A DNA stretch of 64,000 bases from Actinocatenispora comari (GCF_017312725.1 NZ_BOPO01000037.1:37060-101059); one strand, 5' to 3'. Positions 42,850-52,027 are shown, counted from the first letter of the stretch. The notes: generated by a model from the sequence alone, not told the origin. Translations and numbers: made by a program.

Positions 42850-43785
42850 TCACCGAGCGTGCGGCGCCCAGGAAGGGCGCCAGGCGGGCTCGGCCGGCGC
42901 CGCCACGCCGGCCAGGTGGTCGATGATCGGCCGCAGCCCCGGATGCGGGTTCGCGCTGGGCACCAGCAGCGACAGCGGGTACGCCAGGGTCCGGCCGGCG
43001 ACCGGGATGCGGCGCAGGTCGTGGCTCGCCGGCCAGACGTACCGGTCGCGCGCGCCGACGAGCGTCGCGACGTCGGCGGAGTCGGCGATCGTGTCCAGCA
43101 ACACCTCGGTGCCGAAGTTCGGCCCGGCCGGGTCGATGCGCAGGTCGAAGGCTGCGACCAGCTCGTCGTAGAACCGCGCCCACTCGCTGCGCGGCGTGAT
43201 GCCCGGGACCCAGATCCGGTACCCGCGCAGCCGCGCCGGGGTCAGCGTGCGCGCACCGGCGAGCGGGTGGCGCGGCCCCACGAGCAGTTCCAGCGGCGAG
43301 TCGAACGCGCGCACCTGCCGTACCTCCGGGGGCAGCGCGGCGCGGTCGGTCACGGTACGGAAGGAGGCGTCGACATCGCCGGTCCGGACCGCGTCGACCG
43401 CCGCCCGCGGGTCCTCGACCCGCAGCGTCACCACGTCCAGGTCGAGGCCGGGATGCGCCCGCCAGTAGTCGTGCAGCACCACCGCCTGCGCGGACCGCAG
43501 CCCGAGCACGTCGATCCGCAGCGCCCGCGAGCCCGGCCGTACCGCGGCGACCGCGCGGTCGGCGCCGGCGACGATGGTCCGGGCGTGCGGCAGGAACGCC
43601 TGGCCGTCCAGCGTCGGTTCGACGCCCCGGGCGTTGCGGGTGAACAGCCGCACGCCGAGTTCGCGTTCCAGCGTGGCGATCCGCTTCGACACCGCCTGCT
43701 GGCTGACCCCGAGCTCGTCGGCGGCGCGTTGCAGCTGCCCCAGCTCGGCCGCCCGGACGAACGATCGCATCGCCTCGGTGTCCAT
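42850..43785 (-). CDS. LysR-family transcriptional regulator
   Basis: A 311-residue protein with the LysR HTH at 1-60 (AMRSFVRAAELGQLQRAADE, then QQAVSKRIATLERELGVRLF) and the effector-binding domain (LRIDVLGLRSAQAVVLHDYW; FDSPLELLVGPRHPLAG). It is divergent from the MFS gene (137 bp apart) and also ends only 26 bp before the -35 box of the isomerase operon. The MFS exporter is the likelier target. Confidence 0.93.
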   Translation of the reverse strand: MDTEAMRSFVRAAELGQLQRAADELGVSQQAVSKRIATLERELGVRLFTRNARGVEPTLDGQAFLPHARTIVAGADRAVAAVRPGSRALRIDVLGLRSAQAVVLHDYWRAHPGLDLDVVTLRVEDPRAAVDAVRTGDVDASFRTVTDRAALPPEVRQVRAFDSPLELLVGPRHPLAGARTLTPARLRGYRIWVPGITPRSEWARFYDELVAAFDLRIDPAGPNFGTEVLLDTIADSADVATLVGARDRYVWPASHDLRRIPVAGRTLAYPLSLLVPSANPHPGLRPIIDHLAGVAAPAEPAWRPSWAPHAR

Positions 43786-43922
43786 CGCGGCAGCCTACGG
43801 CCTCCGGCTGAGGGAGACCCAACCGATGGTTGTGGCTCGCCGGAAGACGGGTTGTTTGCTCCCGTGGTGGCGCTGCTGGTGTGATCCGGACGCACGAACG
43901 TCGGTTGTGGCAGGGGAGCGGG

Positions 43923-45164
43923 ATGCGGGCACGGGTGGGGAACGACGTCGGCCGGTTGTGGGCGGCGTACGCGGTCAGCACGTACGGGACGTGGCTCGCG
44001 TTCGGCGCGTTCCCGCTGATCGCGGTGCGGGTGCTGCACTCGTCGGCGTTCGCGGTGTCGTTGCTGGAGGCGGCGGGTCTCGCCGTCGCCGCGCTCGTCG
44101 CGTTCCCGCTCGGGCCCTGGGTGGCGCACCACGCCAAGCGGCCGGTACTGGTGGCGATGGACCTGGTCCGGTTCGCTGCGATGGCGAGCGTCCCGCTCGG
44201 CTACCTGCTCGGCCTGCTGTCGTACGGGCAGCTGCTGGTGGTCGCGGTCGTCTCCGGCGCCGCCGGGATCGCCTTCACCGCCGCGTCCGGCGCGTACCTC
44301 AAGCATCTCGCCGCCAGCCCGGACCTGCTCGTCGCGAACGGGCGGTTCGAGGGTACGAGCTGGGTGGCGACCGCGGTGGGCCCACCGCTCGGCGGGGCGC
44401 TGGTCGGGGTGCTCGGCCCGGTCGCCACGGTGGCCGCCGACGCGGTCAGCTACCTGCTGTCGGCGCTGGGCGTGCTGCGGATCCGCGGCGGCGACGTCGT
44501 GACGCCCCGTGCCACGACGCGCGGGGTACGCGCGGCAGACCTGCTCGCCGGCGTGCGGTCGATCGCCGGTGATCCGGTGCTGCGCCGGCTGTTCGCCAAC
44601 TCGGTACTGGTCGGCGGGCTGATCATGGCCACCGTGCCGCTGCTGTCGGTGCTGCTGCTCGGCCGGTACCGGATGCCGGTCTGGCAGTACGGCCTCGCGT
44701 TCGGGGTGCCGGCGCTGGGCGGGTTCCTGGGCGCCCGGCTGTCCGCGGGCCTCGCCGCCCGGTTCGGCCGGTACCGGGTGCTGCGCGTCGCGGGCTGGCT
44801 GCGCTCGCTGTTCCCGCTCGGGCTCGCGTTCGTGCGGCCCGGGGTGGTCGGGCTGCTGGTCGTGATCGCGGTCGAGGCGCTGCTGATCACCTGCATGGGC
44901 GTGTACAACCCGATCCACGCCACCGAGCGGCTGCAGCGGGCCCCCGCCGGCCGGGCCGCGCAACTGCTCGCTACCTGGAGCGTCGCGAGCAAGCTGGTGC
45001 AGGCCGGCCTGACGGCGCTGTGGGGCCTGCTCGCGACGGCGACCAGCCCGCTGGCCGCGATCACCGTGTCGGGGATGCTGCTGCTCGCCACCCCGCTGCT
45101 GCTGCCCACCCGGGCCCGGCTGGCCGCGACCGATTCCGTGCCGACGCAGCCGGCCGTCGCCTGA
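43923..45164 (+). CDS. MFS transporter
   Basis: A 413-residue polytopic protein with GGGGAGC before its ATG and 12 predicted helices. The A-motif-like loop is GPWVAHHAKRPVLVAMD, and a central basic loop (PRATTRGVRAADLL) separates the two halves. It is related to the MFS protein on the integrative element in overall layout (MFS_3-like exporters) but not a close copy. It is divergent from a LysR gene. Substrate unknown. Confidence 0.9.
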   Translation: MRARVGNDVGRLWAAYAVSTYGTWLAFGAFPLIAVRVLHSSAFAVSLLEAAGLAVAALVAFPLGPWVAHHAKRPVLVAMDLVRFAAMASVPLGYLLGLLSYGQLLVVAVVSGAAGIAFTAASGAYLKHLAASPDLLVANGRFEGTSWVATAVGPPLGGALVGVLGPVATVAADAVSYLLSALGVLRIRGGDVVTPRATTRGVRAADLLAGVRSIAGDPVLRRLFANSVLVGGLIMATVPLLSVLLLGRYRMPVWQYGLAFGVPALGGFLGARLSAGLAARFGRYRVLRVAGWLRSLFPLGLAFVRPGVVGLLVVIAVEALLITCMGVYNPIHATERLQRAPAGRAAQLLATWSVASKLVQAGLTALWGLLATATSPLAAITVSGMLLLATPLLLPTRARLAATDSVPTQPAVA

Positions 45165-45175
45165 CGGCGGCGGGC

Positions 45176-45691
45176 TCAGGCCGGGTCGGTGTCGGTGGCT
45201 CGTTGCCGGTACATGGTGACGAGCAGGCCGTGCCGGGGCGCTCCGGCGCCGTCGTCGGTGGCGCTCTCGGCGATCTCCTCCAGCGCCGCCCGCAGCCGGT
45301 CGGCCTGCGCGTCGCTCAGCCGTACGTGCCGGAGCACCAGCAGCGGATCGTCGTCGGCGACGGACAGCTCGTCGGCGAGGCCGGACAGCATCGCCGCCGT
45401 CGCGGCGTGGCCGGGGTCGTCGAGGTCCATCCGCCGGGCCGTGCGCTGGTAGTACTGCTCCGTGCCGCCGCGCACCTGCCGGGTCTCGACGACACGGACC
45501 AGGCCGGCCTCGCGCAGCGTCTTGAGGTGGTGGCCGACGCTGCCCTTGGCGGCGCCGAGCGCGGCGGCGAGCTGGCTGGTCGTGGCCGGCTGCTGACCGA
45601 GCCGGAACAGCAGCCGTTGCCGCAGCGGGTGGCCCAGCGCCCGGTGCTGGGCGGCGGTCTCGATGCGCAGTGACTCCTCCGGTTCGAGCAC
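45176..45691 (-). CDS. ArsR-type winged-helix regulator
   Basis: A 171-residue protein starting at GTG. The HTH occupies about 18-75 (ALGHPLRQRLLFRLGQQPAT, then AKGSVGHHLKTLREAGLVRV) and the wing contains TRQVRGGTEQYYQRTARRMD. A helical C-terminal domain of about 80 residues is typical of HTH_20-type regulators. No metal-binding cysteines are seen. It is divergent from the S41 gene, which it probably represses through the inverted repeats in the 96-bp spacer. Confidence 0.9.
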   Translation of the reverse strand: MLEPEESLRIETAAQHRALGHPLRQRLLFRLGQQPATTSQLAAALGAAKGSVGHHLKTLREAGLVRVVETRQVRGGTEQYYQRTARRMDLDDPGHAATAAMLSGLADELSVADDDPLLVLRHVRLSDAQADRLRAALEEIAESATDDGAGAPRHGLLVTMYRQRATDTDPA

Positions 45692-45696
45692 GAATC

Positions 45697-45741
45697 AAGC
45701 GTCTAGAACTCTTGACGCTTTGTCAAGGCGCCTGCTCTACT
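45697..45741 (+). promoter_or_regulatory. Divergent promoter with ArsR-type inverted repeats
   Basis: CTTGAC (45711-45716) and GTCAAG (45722-45727) form one inverted repeat. AAGCGTC (45697-45703) and GACGCTT (45714-45720) form another. TTGACG (45712-45717) with TCTACT 18 bp later could be the promoter of the S41 gene, so a bound regulator would cover its -35 box. Confidence 0.65.
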
Positions 45742-45787
45742 GACCGCAGCCGGGGCAGCCCGCCCCGGCCGGACCAACGGGAGACCC

Positions 45788-46708
45788 ATGCACCGCGCGG
45801 ACATCGACCGGATCGTCGCCGAGGTCGGCGAGCTCGTCGCCACCAAGTACGTCTTCGCCGAGCTGGGCGAGCAGATCGCGGCGCGGCTGGCCGCCGCGGC
45901 CGAGGCCGGCCGGTACGCCGCGGTCGCGGACGAGGCGGCCCTCGCCGAACTGGTCACCGTCGACCTGCAGCGCGGCAACGACGACGGGCACCTGCGGTTG
46001 ATCCACCACGACGAACCGATCCCCGAGGACGGCGACGACCACGCGGTCGCCGAGGCGCTCTACGAGCGTCGGGTCCAGCGCACCATGAGCGGCATCGGCC
46101 GGATCGAGCGGCTGGACGGCAACGTCGGGCTGCTGGAGATCTCGCCCGCGCTGTTCGGCGTGCACCTGGTCGGCGACGAGATCACCGCGGCGATGCAGAT
46201 CCTGCGGTACACCGATGCGCTCATCCTCGACCTGCGGGGATGCACCGGCAGCGACCCGGGCTCCGTCGCGTACTTCCTCACCTACCTGTTGCCGCCCGAG
46301 ACGCACCTCAACGACGTGTACGACCGCGGCACCGACTCGACGATCCAGTTCTGGACGCTGCCGCACGTGCCCGGCCCGCACTACGGCACGACGCGGCCGG
46401 TCTCCGTGCTGACCAGCCACCAGACGTTCTCCGGCGGCGAGGAGCTCGCGTACGACCTGCGGCACACCGGCCGCGCCACCCTGGTCGGCGAGACCACCGC
46501 CGGCGGCGCCCACCCGCGCATCGGGGTACGGCTCGGCCCGCACCTGGAGGCGAGCATCCCCACCTGCCGCGCGATCAACCCGATCACCGGGACCGACTGG
46601 GAGGGCACCGGGGTGGTCCCGCACGTCGCGACCCCGGCCGCCGATGCGCTCGCCGTCGCGCACGAGCGCATCGTCGCCGACCTCGCCGCCGGTACCCAGG
46701 CCGGTTGA
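45788..46708 (+). CDS. S41-family peptidase-like protein
   Basis: A 306-residue protein with GGGAG before its ATG. The N-terminal helical domain (IDRIVAEVGELVATKYVFAE) is that of IRBP/S41 proteins. The catalytic domain shows ALILDLRGCTGSDPGSVAYF, Ser215 in TSHQTFSGGEELAYDL and the oxyanion region VGETTAGGAHP. No signal peptide and no PDZ domain are seen, so it acts in the cytoplasm. The substrate is unknown, and some relatives are not proteases. Divergent from an ArsR-type gene. Confidence 0.88.
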   Translation: MHRADIDRIVAEVGELVATKYVFAELGEQIAARLAAAAEAGRYAAVADEAALAELVTVDLQRGNDDGHLRLIHHDEPIPEDGDDHAVAEALYERRVQRTMSGIGRIERLDGNVGLLEISPALFGVHLVGDEITAAMQILRYTDALILDLRGCTGSDPGSVAYFLTYLLPPETHLNDVYDRGTDSTIQFWTLPHVPGPHYGTTRPVSVLTSHQTFSGGEELAYDLRHTGRATLVGETTAGGAHPRIGVRLGPHLEASIPTCRAINPITGTDWEGTGVVPHVATPAADALAVAHERIVADLAAGTQAG

Positions 46709-46775
46709 TCGACCCGCCCGGGTCAGGTTGCGGGCGCGACGAGGCGTTCTCGCTGGCCGGCTCGGGCTCGACCGG

Positions 46776-47210
46776 TCAGATGTCGGCGGTGTGCGCCACG
46801 TTCGCGGCGTCGTCCGGATCGCTGCTCGGCGTACCGGCGAACCAGGCGTCCAGGATCTCCGCCAGGGTCGGCTCGGACACCGTGCGCAGGCTCAGCGCGA
46901 GCACGTTCGCGTCGTTCCAGCGGCGGGCGCCGGTCGCCGTGTACGCGTCGGCGCACAGCGCGGCGCGCACCCCGGCCACCTTGTTGGCGGCGATCGACGC
47001 GCCGGTACCGGTCCAGCAGCAGACCACCGCCTGGTCGGCCCGGCCGGCGGCCACGTCGCGGGCCGCCGCCTCCGCCGACCACGCCCAGTCGGCCCGGTCG
47101 CCGGCGGCGAGCGCGCCGTGCACGAGCACCTCGTGCCCCCGCCGGCCTAGCTCGTCGACCAGCACCGCCGCCACCCCGTCGGTCGAGTCGGCCGCCACCG
47201 CAATCCGCAT
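46776..47210 (-). CDS. RpiB/LacAB-family sugar-phosphate isomerase
   Basis: A 144-residue protein. It shows RIAVAADSTDGVAAVLVDEL at the N-terminus, VVCCWTGTGASIAANKVAGV with Cys64/Cys65 at the catalytic position, and RRWNDANVLALSLRTVSEP. It is shorter at the substrate-binding end than classical RpiB and so may act on another aldose-ketose phosphate pair. Convergent with the S41 gene. Confidence 0.88.
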   Translation of the reverse strand: MRIAVAADSTDGVAAVLVDELGRRGHEVLVHGALAAGDRADWAWSAEAAARDVAAGRADQAVVCCWTGTGASIAANKVAGVRAALCADAYTATGARRWNDANVLALSLRTVSEPTLAEILDAWFAGTPSSDPDDAANVAHTADI

Positions 47211-47333
47211 CCCCCGAGCCTACGTCGGAGTGCCCGCCAGCCCCGCCCGCGACCGGATCGTTCCGGCGCTCCGACCGCGGCGGCGACGCGAATCCACTGG
47301 CCAGGGCGCGTCCCCGGCGGGCAGGCTGGGGCC

Positions 47334-48254
47334 ATGACGCGGGTGTACCGGGACGAGAACGTGACGGTGTTCCAGCAGCGGGCCGGCGCCTGGCTCGCCG
47401 CCGACCCGCTGCTGCACGCGGTACCGGCGTCGCTGGTCGGCCAGCGCGTCGCCGGCACCGTACCGGTCGAGCCGGACGCCTGGTGGCTGCGGGTCTGCGC
47501 GGACGACGGTGCGGTGCTCGGGGTGGCGCTGCGCACGCCGCCGCACGAGTTGCTGCTCGCCGCGATGCCGGCCGAGGCGGTCGCGGCGGTGGTCGACTGG
47601 TGCGTCGCCCAGAAGGTTCCGCTCGGCGGCGCGGTCGGCCCGTGCGTGTCCGGTGACCCGTTCGTCGCCCGGTACTCGGCGGCGACCGGGCTGCGGGCGG
47701 AACTCTGGATGGCGCAACGGATCTACCGGCTCGACGCGGTCACGCCGCCGACCGGCGTGCCCGGTGCCGCCCGGCCGGCGGTACCGGCGGAGATCCCGCT
47801 GCTGTCCGGCTGGGTGTCCGCGTTCGCGGCGGAGACCGGTACGGAGGTGCCGGATCCGCGCTTGGCGGAAAGGGTGGCCGCAGGCCGGTTGTGGGTCTGG
47901 ACCGACACCGACGACCGGTCCGGTTCGGGTCCGGCCGGATCGCCGGCGGTGGACGGCGATCCGGCGCCGGCCGGCTCCGCGGCTGGCGGCCCGGGAGCCC
48001 AGCCCGTTGCGATGAACTGGACGTCGCCGCCGGCGGCGGGCGTGGTACGGGTCAGCGCCGTGTACACGCCGCCGGAACGGCGCGGCCACGGGTACGCCAG
48101 CGCTCTGGTCGCGGCGACCAGCCAGGCGGCGCTGGCCGACGGCGCGACGGCCTGCACGCTGTTCACCGACCTGGCCAACCCGACCTCGAACGCGATCTAC
48201 CAGCGGATCGGCTACCGCCCGGTGGCCGACGCCGGCCGCTGGCGATTCACCTGA
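47334..48254 (+). CDS. GNAT-family N-acetyltransferase
   Basis: A 306-residue protein. The C-terminal GNAT fold has VRVSAVYTPPERRGHGYASA (acetyl-CoA-binding Q/RxxGxG/A loop as RRGHGYA) and LANPTSNAIYQRIGYRPV. The N-terminal 150 residues look like a degenerate second GNAT-like domain (ELLLAAMPAEAVAAVVDWCV). A Pro/Gly/Ala-rich linker at about 200-225 interrupts the second domain. Its end overlaps the truncated VOC gene by eight bases. Confidence 0.85.
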   Translation: MTRVYRDENVTVFQQRAGAWLAADPLLHAVPASLVGQRVAGTVPVEPDAWWLRVCADDGAVLGVALRTPPHELLLAAMPAEAVAAVVDWCVAQKVPLGGAVGPCVSGDPFVARYSAATGLRAELWMAQRIYRLDAVTPPTGVPGAARPAVPAEIPLLSGWVSAFAAETGTEVPDPRLAERVAAGRLWVWTDTDDRSGSGPAGSPAVDGDPAPAGSAAGGPGAQPVAMNWTSPPAAGVVRVSAVYTPPERRGHGYASALVAATSQAALADGATACTLFTDLANPTSNAIYQRIGYRPVADAGRWRFT

Positions 48255-48516
48255 CCATCCACAGTGGACGGACAGGTCGTGGCTGGTCCGCGGTGCGGTG
48301 GGTCGGCTGGTAGAGCGGCATGTCGCCGGCGCCGGGCACCACGACCCGGGCGGTCCGCCCGAAGCTCTCCGTCTCGACCTGCTGGGTGATCCGGGCCCCG
48401 CGGGCGGCCAGGTCGGCCACCGTCTGCTCGATGTCGTCGCACATCAGCGTGACCTCGGGCAGCGGCTGCGGTTGGCTGCCGTCCGCGCGGGTGGGGTGCA
48501 CACCCAGTTCGGACAC
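48247..48516 (-). pseudogene. Truncated VOC/glyoxalase-like gene
   Basis: An 89-residue remnant from GTG 48514-48516. SELGVHPTRADGSQPQ, EVTLMCDDIEQTVADLAARG and FGRTARVVVPGAGDMPLYQP are the C-terminal half of a VOC-fold protein. The N-terminal half is missing: upstream of 48516 the frame is arginine-rich and lacks VOC motifs. A copy of the 13-bp palindrome forms its last codons. It may be a relic or an unusual single-module protein. Confidence 0.65.
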
Positions 48517-48641
48517 CGGCGGTCGATTCCGGCGCCGGGCCCGACAGCGGGCCCGCGCGGGGTGGATCCCGGTACGAACCGGGCGGCCGGTACCGCAAGC
48601 AGGATCAGGCGGCCGGCCGACACGGCGCCGATGATGAACCC

Positions 48642-49610
48642 ATGGCCGATGCGGGACGAGACCGGCTCCGCGAACTGCTCGACGTGATCGTCGACAGCGT
48701 CGCGGACCAGACCGGTGGGGAGAGTGCCGGCGACGAGACGGACGGCGCGGCGCTCGCGGCCCGTGCGTACCTGTCGCGGTACCACTTCGATCGGCTGGTG
48801 TCGGCCGCGATCGGTGAACCGCCCGGCGGGTTCCGGCGGCGACTGCTGCTGGAGCGCGCGGCGTGCGAGCTGCGCGACGGCGCACCGGTCACCGAGGTCG
48901 CCTACCGCGCCGGCTACGGCTCGCCGGAGGCGTTCACCCGGGCGTTCGGCCGGGCGTACGGGCGGCCACCGTCGGCGCTGCACGGCGACCCCGGCAGCCG
49001 GGTGCACCTGCCCGCGCCGAACGGCATCCACTTCCATCCCCCGGGCAACCTGCGGGTGCCCGGCGATCCGAGGAGGTCCAGCATGGACGTCACCACCACG
49101 ATCCTGGCCCACGACAACTGGCTGGTCGGCGAGATCCTGCGGCACGCCGAGACGCTGCCGGACGAGGTACTCGACCGGCCGATCACGATGAGCGTCGACG
49201 CGCTGGACGCCGGCGACGGCCTGCGCGGCCTGCTGCACACCCTGGTGTCGACCAAGGAGCGGTGGACCGCGGCGGTGCAGGGCCAGCGGCCACCGGGCGG
49301 CGACCCGCTCGGCTCCGCACTGCCGGAGTCCGAGCGCACGCTGCCGGCGTTGCGCCGTCGGTACGCGGTGGCCGGGCCGGCGTTCCTGGACCTGGCCAAC
49401 GGGATCCGCGCCCGCGGCGAGGAGGACACCACGTTCATCGACGTGACCTGCGATCCGCCCCGTACCTTCAGCTACGGCGAGATGATCGCGCACGTGCTGA
49501 ACTTCTCCGCCTACCGCCGGACCCTCGCCGTCGGTGCGCTGCACGAGTACGGCATCGACGCGCTCGGCTTCGGCGACCCGGTGTCCTTCACCACCGACCG
49601 TCCACAGTAG
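48642..49610 (+). CDS. AraC-type HTH fused to DinB-like domain
   Basis: A 322-residue protein. Residues about 30-125 hold an AraC/XylS double HTH (AYLSRYHFDRLVSAAIGEPP, then APVTEVAYRAGYGSPEAFTR). From about 148 a DinB/YfiT-like four-helix domain follows: TILAHDNWLVGEILRHAETL, LLHTLVSTKERWTAAV and EMIAHVLNFSAYRRTL, with His residues placed as in metal-binding DinB proteins. An internal ATG at 49083 with GAGGAGG before it could also start the DinB part alone. Function inferred as a stress or thiol-related regulator. Confidence 0.87.
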   Translation: MADAGRDRLRELLDVIVDSVADQTGGESAGDETDGAALAARAYLSRYHFDRLVSAAIGEPPGGFRRRLLLERAACELRDGAPVTEVAYRAGYGSPEAFTRAFGRAYGRPPSALHGDPGSRVHLPAPNGIHFHPPGNLRVPGDPRRSSMDVTTTILAHDNWLVGEILRHAETLPDEVLDRPITMSVDALDAGDGLRGLLHTLVSTKERWTAAVQGQRPPGGDPLGSALPESERTLPALRRRYAVAGPAFLDLANGIRARGEEDTTFIDVTCDPPRTFSYGEMIAHVLNFSAYRRTLAVGALHEYGIDALGFGDPVSFTTDRPQ

Positions 49611-49616
49611 ACGATC

Positions 49617-49650
49617 CGGGGTGCCGTGGGTGGCAGCCCGCGGCACCCCG
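49617..49650. terminator. Bidirectional terminator
   Basis: CGGGGTGCCG (49617-49626) pairs with CGGCACCCCG (49641-49650), a perfect 10-bp stem between convergent genes. Confidence 0.85.
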
Positions 49651-49682
49651 TCGGCCGGTCGATCGCGGCGGCCGAGGTCCGG

Positions 49683-51854
49683 TCAGCCGGCCGCCACCGC
49701 GAACACGTGGATCGCGGACTGCGCCGGCAGTGTCACGCTCGCCACCGTCTTGTCCGGCGGCAACGAGACCCCGACGTAGAAGATCCGGTACTGCACGCCG
49801 AAGTTCGCCGGGCCGGACTGGGTGTTGCGGTGATCGGCGGTGGCCACGATGTCGTAGCCGGTCGTGTCGCTGCAGCACCAGTTCGGGAACGACAGGTCGG
49901 CCTGCTGGGTGGTCCCGTCGGTGAACGTGATGGTCACGGTGCCGGTGCTGAAGCCCGCCTCGGACCCGAGGAAGCCCAGCGTGCCGGTACCGTCGACGGC
50001 CACCTTGCGAGCGCCGCCGGCCACGTTGTCCGGTGTACCGGCCGCCGCGGCCGGCCAGTGGAACGTCAGCCCGTCGTGCGTCAGGCTGGCCCCGGGCGTG
50101 AGCCCGGCCGCCGCCAGCGCCTGCGCCGAGTAGCTGTTGCCACCGCCGTCGAAGTTGCCCGGCGCCGGGTTCGACTCGTCGGTGATGCCGACGTTGTTCG
50201 CCGCCGCGTCGATGCTCGGGTAGGGGGTCGGCGAGGCGAAGTCGAGCCCGCCGGCCGCGTGCTGCGACGACCCGTGCCAGCGGTACGCGGCGGTTCCGGT
50301 CAGGTGCAGCATCGCGCCCGGTGGCGGGGTGTTCGGCGTGACGTCGAAGTGCGCGGTCAGCGACCCACCCGGCGGTACGGCCCGGGCCGGCGCGGCATCG
50401 GTGCGGGTCGCGGTCCACCCGTCCGGTACCGTCAGCCGCACCGTGGCGTCGCTGATCGCGCTGGTGCCGTTGTTGGTCAGCGTCACCGTGGTCGGCGTGG
50501 TCGTACCCGCGGTGTACCCGTGCCCGTCGACACCGACCACAGTGGACGGTGGGGTGCTCGGGGATGCGTTGCGGTGCACCCGGTACAGCACGGCGGAGTG
50601 GCCCGGGACCGAGGCGGCGATCGTGCCGGCGGTCGAGGCCACCTGCTTGGACCACAGGTCGGTGAGCCGGTAGCTGTGCGCGGAGCCGGTGAAGCCGGCC
50701 TGCGCCGCGGTCACCGACGCGGTCTGCTCGCTCGCGCCCTTGTTGAACAGCACCACGGCCCGGTCCCCGTTGGAGAGCGGCCGGGACAGGACATCCACGT
50801 CACCGGTGGACTTGACGATGGTGCCCTGCACGCCGAGCCGGTCCTGGTCGACCGCGATCACGTCGGCGTTGGACAGGATCCGGACCGTGTCGGCGGAGGC
50901 GCCCTTCAGCGCGGTGGAGAACAGCAGCGGCGAGGCCATCACCGACCACACCGACAGCTGTGCCTGGTACTCGTCGGTGGTCATGCCACCGTTGCCGACC
51001 TCCAGCATGTCGGCGTCGTTCCAGTGGTTCGGCCCGGCGTACGCGGCGAGACCCGGGGTGTTGCCCTCGGCGTAGTTCTCCAGCACCGAGTCCCAGTTGT
51101 CGGCGATGTCGGAGCCGTACCGCCACAGCTGGCCCTCGTCGGCGAGCCAGCCCAGCTCGTTGGTGAAGTCCGGGCCGGAGCAGCACACGTACGCCGGGGC
51201 CGACTCGCTGAACACGATCCTGCGGCCGGTGTTCGCGAGCGCCTGGCTCGCCTCGTGGTAGACGAGGTGCGCGACCTCCGCGGGCGACTTGCCGGGGAAC
51301 TGGTCGGTCGGCTGGTAGCAGTAGTCGAGCTTGAGGTAGTCGACGCCCCAGGAGGCGTAGTCGTCGGCGTCGGTCTGGAAGTGGCCGTAGCTGCCCGCCG
51401 CGCCCTGGCACGTCTTGTACCCGGCGTCCTCGTAGATGCCGAACTTCAGGCCCTTGGAGTGGATGTAGTCGCCGAGCCACTTGAGCCCGTGCGGGAACCG
51501 GGTCCGGTCGATCTGCAGGTGGCCGTTCGCGTCCCGGTCGTGCTGCATCCAGCAGTCGTCGATGTTGACGTAGTGGTAGCCGAGCTTGTCCAGGCCGAGC
51601 CGGACGATCTCGTCGGCGGTGTCGACGAACAGCTGCTCGTTCATCGCCTCGTTGCACTCGAAGCCGGCCCAGTCGTTGAAGCCCATCGGCGGGGTCGGTG
51701 CGAGGTCGTCGCCGTTGGTGGCGTGCGGTACCGCGGCGGGCGGGGGTGCGGCGGACGCCGGTGCGGCCGCGGCCACCAGCGCGCCGGCGGCGAGCACCAG
51801 CGCGCCGAGGGTGGCCAACAGGCGGGGTCTCCGAACGCGGGTGAGAGAACGCAT
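49683..51854 (-). CDS. Secreted GH27 alpha-galactosidase-like enzyme
   Basis: A 723-residue protein starting at ATG 51852-51854 with AAGGAG before it. It has a signal peptide (RRPRLLATLGALVLAAGALV, cleavage near ASA-AP). The GH27 barrel begins PTPPMGFNDWAGFEC. The nucleophile is Asp177 in VDYLKLDYCY and the acid/base is probably Asp249 in RYGSDIADNW. An all-beta domain follows, then a NEW3-type domain (TVTLTNNGTSAISDATVRLT) and a C-terminal beta domain of NPCBM/NEW3-associated type. It would release terminal galactose, or arabinopyranose in some relatives, outside the cell. A 22-bp palindrome at 51905 may be its operator. Confidence 0.93.
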   Translation of the reverse strand: MRSLTRVRRPRLLATLGALVLAAGALVAAAAPASAAPPPAAVPHATNGDDLAPTPPMGFNDWAGFECNEAMNEQLFVDTADEIVRLGLDKLGYHYVNIDDCWMQHDRDANGHLQIDRTRFPHGLKWLGDYIHSKGLKFGIYEDAGYKTCQGAAGSYGHFQTDADDYASWGVDYLKLDYCYQPTDQFPGKSPAEVAHLVYHEASQALANTGRRIVFSESAPAYVCCSGPDFTNELGWLADEGQLWRYGSDIADNWDSVLENYAEGNTPGLAAYAGPNHWNDADMLEVGNGGMTTDEYQAQLSVWSVMASPLLFSTALKGASADTVRILSNADVIAVDQDRLGVQGTIVKSTGDVDVLSRPLSNGDRAVVLFNKGASEQTASVTAAQAGFTGSAHSYRLTDLWSKQVASTAGTIAASVPGHSAVLYRVHRNASPSTPPSTVVGVDGHGYTAGTTTPTTVTLTNNGTSAISDATVRLTVPDGWTATRTDAAPARAVPPGGSLTAHFDVTPNTPPPGAMLHLTGTAAYRWHGSSQHAAGGLDFASPTPYPSIDAAANNVGITDESNPAPGNFDGGGNSYSAQALAAAGLTPGASLTHDGLTFHWPAAAAGTPDNVAGGARKVAVDGTGTLGFLGSEAGFSTGTVTITFTDGTTQQADLSFPNWCCSDTTGYDIVATADHRNTQSGPANFGVQYRIFYVGVSLPPDKTVASVTLPAQSAIHVFAVAAG

Positions 51855-51904
51855 GGGTTGCTCCTTGCCACGCAGACTGCCCAAAGCTGGTTGCATCAGG
51901 CAAT

Positions 51905-51926
51905 GATTGAGCACAATTGCGCAATC
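51905..51926. promoter_or_regulatory. Palindromic operator upstream of GH27 gene
   Basis: GATTGAGC (51905-51912) and GCGCAATC (51919-51926) are inverted with one mismatch around ACAATT. The site is 51 bp before the GH27 start and much richer in A+T than its surroundings. It could bind a sugar-responsive repressor; none is adjacent. Confidence 0.6.
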
Positions 51927-52027
51927 AAAGGTCGGATGTCAAGGCTCCGCCCCCGGTCGTACCGATGTCGGGAACGCCCCGGCCCGCCCCTGCCCACGGG
52001 CCCGGCCACGGCGGGCAGAATGCGGCC

